Source: Candidatus Spyradenecus faecavium
GTDB lineage: Bacteria; Verrucomicrobiota; Kiritimatiellia; RFP12; DVOR01
Direction of reading: 5' to 3'
Assembly: GCA_018713405.1 (NCBI GenBank)
Contig: DVOR01000099.1
Location: forward strand, 1-5,363
Length of the DNA stretch: 5,363 bases
Every line of letters starts with the position of its first letter. The stretch's first letter is position 1. The position numbers and the translations under genes were made by a program. Shown piece by piece: positions 4,950 through 5,363 of the stretch. The notes under the pieces were generated by a model that saw nothing but the letters and a program-made list of their open reading frames with translations, did not search any database and had not been told where the DNA came from.

Positions 4950-5333
4950 ATGCCCCAGCCCCCCGTCCTCTCCGTCAGCGCCGCCACCGCCATCATCAAG
5001 GATCGCCTTGACGACCTCCCCCGCATGGTCGTCCAGGGCGAGGTCTCCAACCTCCGCCCGCCGAACGCCTCCGGCCACCTCTACTTCACCCTCGGCGACG
5101 CCGAAGCCCGCCTCAGCGTCACCTTCTTCTCCTTCCGCCAGCGCGAGCAAGGCCCCCTCCCGCCCTTCGCCAACGGCTCCAAGCTCCGCGTCACCGGCAA
5201 AATCTCCCTCTATCCCCCCCACGGCGCCTACCAGCTCAACGCCGAGCGCGTCGAGCTCGCCGACGGCGTGGGCGACCTGCTCCGCCGCTTCGAGGAACTC
5301 AAGCGCAAACTCTACGCCGAGGGCCTCTGCGAC
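4950..5333 (+). CDS. xseA: Exodeoxyribonuclease VII large subunit, N-terminal part (cut by contig end)
   Basis: The first 128 residues of XseA are present; family members are usually 400-460 residues. With XseB it forms exonuclease VII, a cytoplasmic enzyme that degrades single-stranded DNA into oligonucleotides during repair. The visible part is the N-terminal OB-fold that binds single-stranded DNA: VQGEVSN (28-34), SGHLYFTLGD (41-50), the strand pair around LYPPHGAYQL (87-96), then the helix FEELKRKLYAEGLCD (114-128), which closely parallels E. coli XseA (YEQLKAKLQAEGLFD). The nuclease domain is missing because the genome sequence ends here: the codons after 5333 are adapter, so the apparent stop at 5352-5354 is false. 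It starts 3 nt after mrdA, so it is probably cotranscribed. Nearly all codons end in C. Confidence 0.93.
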
Positions 5334-5363
5334 CTGTCTCTTATACACATCTGACGCTGCCGA
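5334..5363 (+). other. Sequencing adapter (Tn5 mosaic end plus Nextera Read-1 sequence), not genomic
   Basis: CTGTCTCTTATACACATCT at 5334-5352 is the exact 19-bp Tn5 mosaic end, and GACGCTGCCGA at 5353-5363 is the reverse complement of the start of the Nextera Read-1 adapter. Together they are untrimmed library sequence. In frame they give XseA a false tail LSLIHI and a stop, and on the - strand they give the false start MYKRQ to a long antisense frame. True genomic sequence ends at about 5333. Confidence 0.98.

Noticed and set aside
2640..5348. 902-residue open frame on the - strand
   Set aside because: It is the antisense of mreD, mrdA and xseA, kept open by GC-rich third positions; its composition is Gly/Ala/Val/Asp-rich low complexity and its start lies in the adapter (MYKRQ).
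5334..5352. Tn5 or IS50 transposon end as evidence of a mobile element
   Set aside because: The hyperactive mosaic end followed by Nextera adapter sequence at a contig terminus is a library artefact, not a natural insertion.

Overview
The window is a GC-rich bacterial contig end, most likely from a metagenome or single-organism library prepared with Nextera chemistry. It carries a tRNA cluster followed by a cell-elongation (rod-shape) operon, and every gene lies on the + strand. The MreB has an N-terminal amphipathic helix and the mreB-mreC-mreD-mrdA order is typical of rod-shaped Gram-negative bacteria. A PVC-group lineage such as Verrucomicrobiota/Kiritimatiellota is a guess that the sequence alone cannot confirm.

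Layout: 1-402 has no convincing protein gene. It starts with a near-perfect extended -10 promoter (11-39), continues as an extremely G/T-rich, A-poor stretch containing a G-quadruplex motif and a T9 tract, and ends with a weaker promoter just before the tRNAs. 403-650 is a tRNA-Phe / tRNA-Glu / tRNA-Phe cluster in which the two Phe genes are identical. 651-765 holds T-tracts and a likely promoter and ribosome binding site for mreB. 766-4946 encodes MreB (actin-like filament), MreC (periplasmic scaffold), MreD (membrane partner) and MrdA/PBP2 (elongation transpeptidase). Both mreC/mreD and mreD/mrdA overlap by 11 nt. 4950-5333 is the N-terminal 128 codons of xseA (exonuclease VII large subunit), starting 3 nt after mrdA. 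The last 30 bases (5334-5363) are not genome: they are the Tn5 mosaic end plus Nextera Read-1 adapter.

How the genes work together: MreB filaments on the inner membrane face, MreC and MreD spanning to the periplasm, and PBP2 form most of the Rod complex that inserts peptidoglycan along the side wall. The usual partner glycosyltransferase RodA is not in the operon; xseA, a DNA-processing gene, takes the next slot. The tight spacing implies one transcript with coupled translation, starting from a promoter just upstream of mreB and possibly also by read-through from the tRNAs.

I found no new multi-gene system. The least explained features are the strand-asymmetric A-depleted leader behind a strong promoter, and a pronounced switch from G-ending to C-ending codons along the operon.
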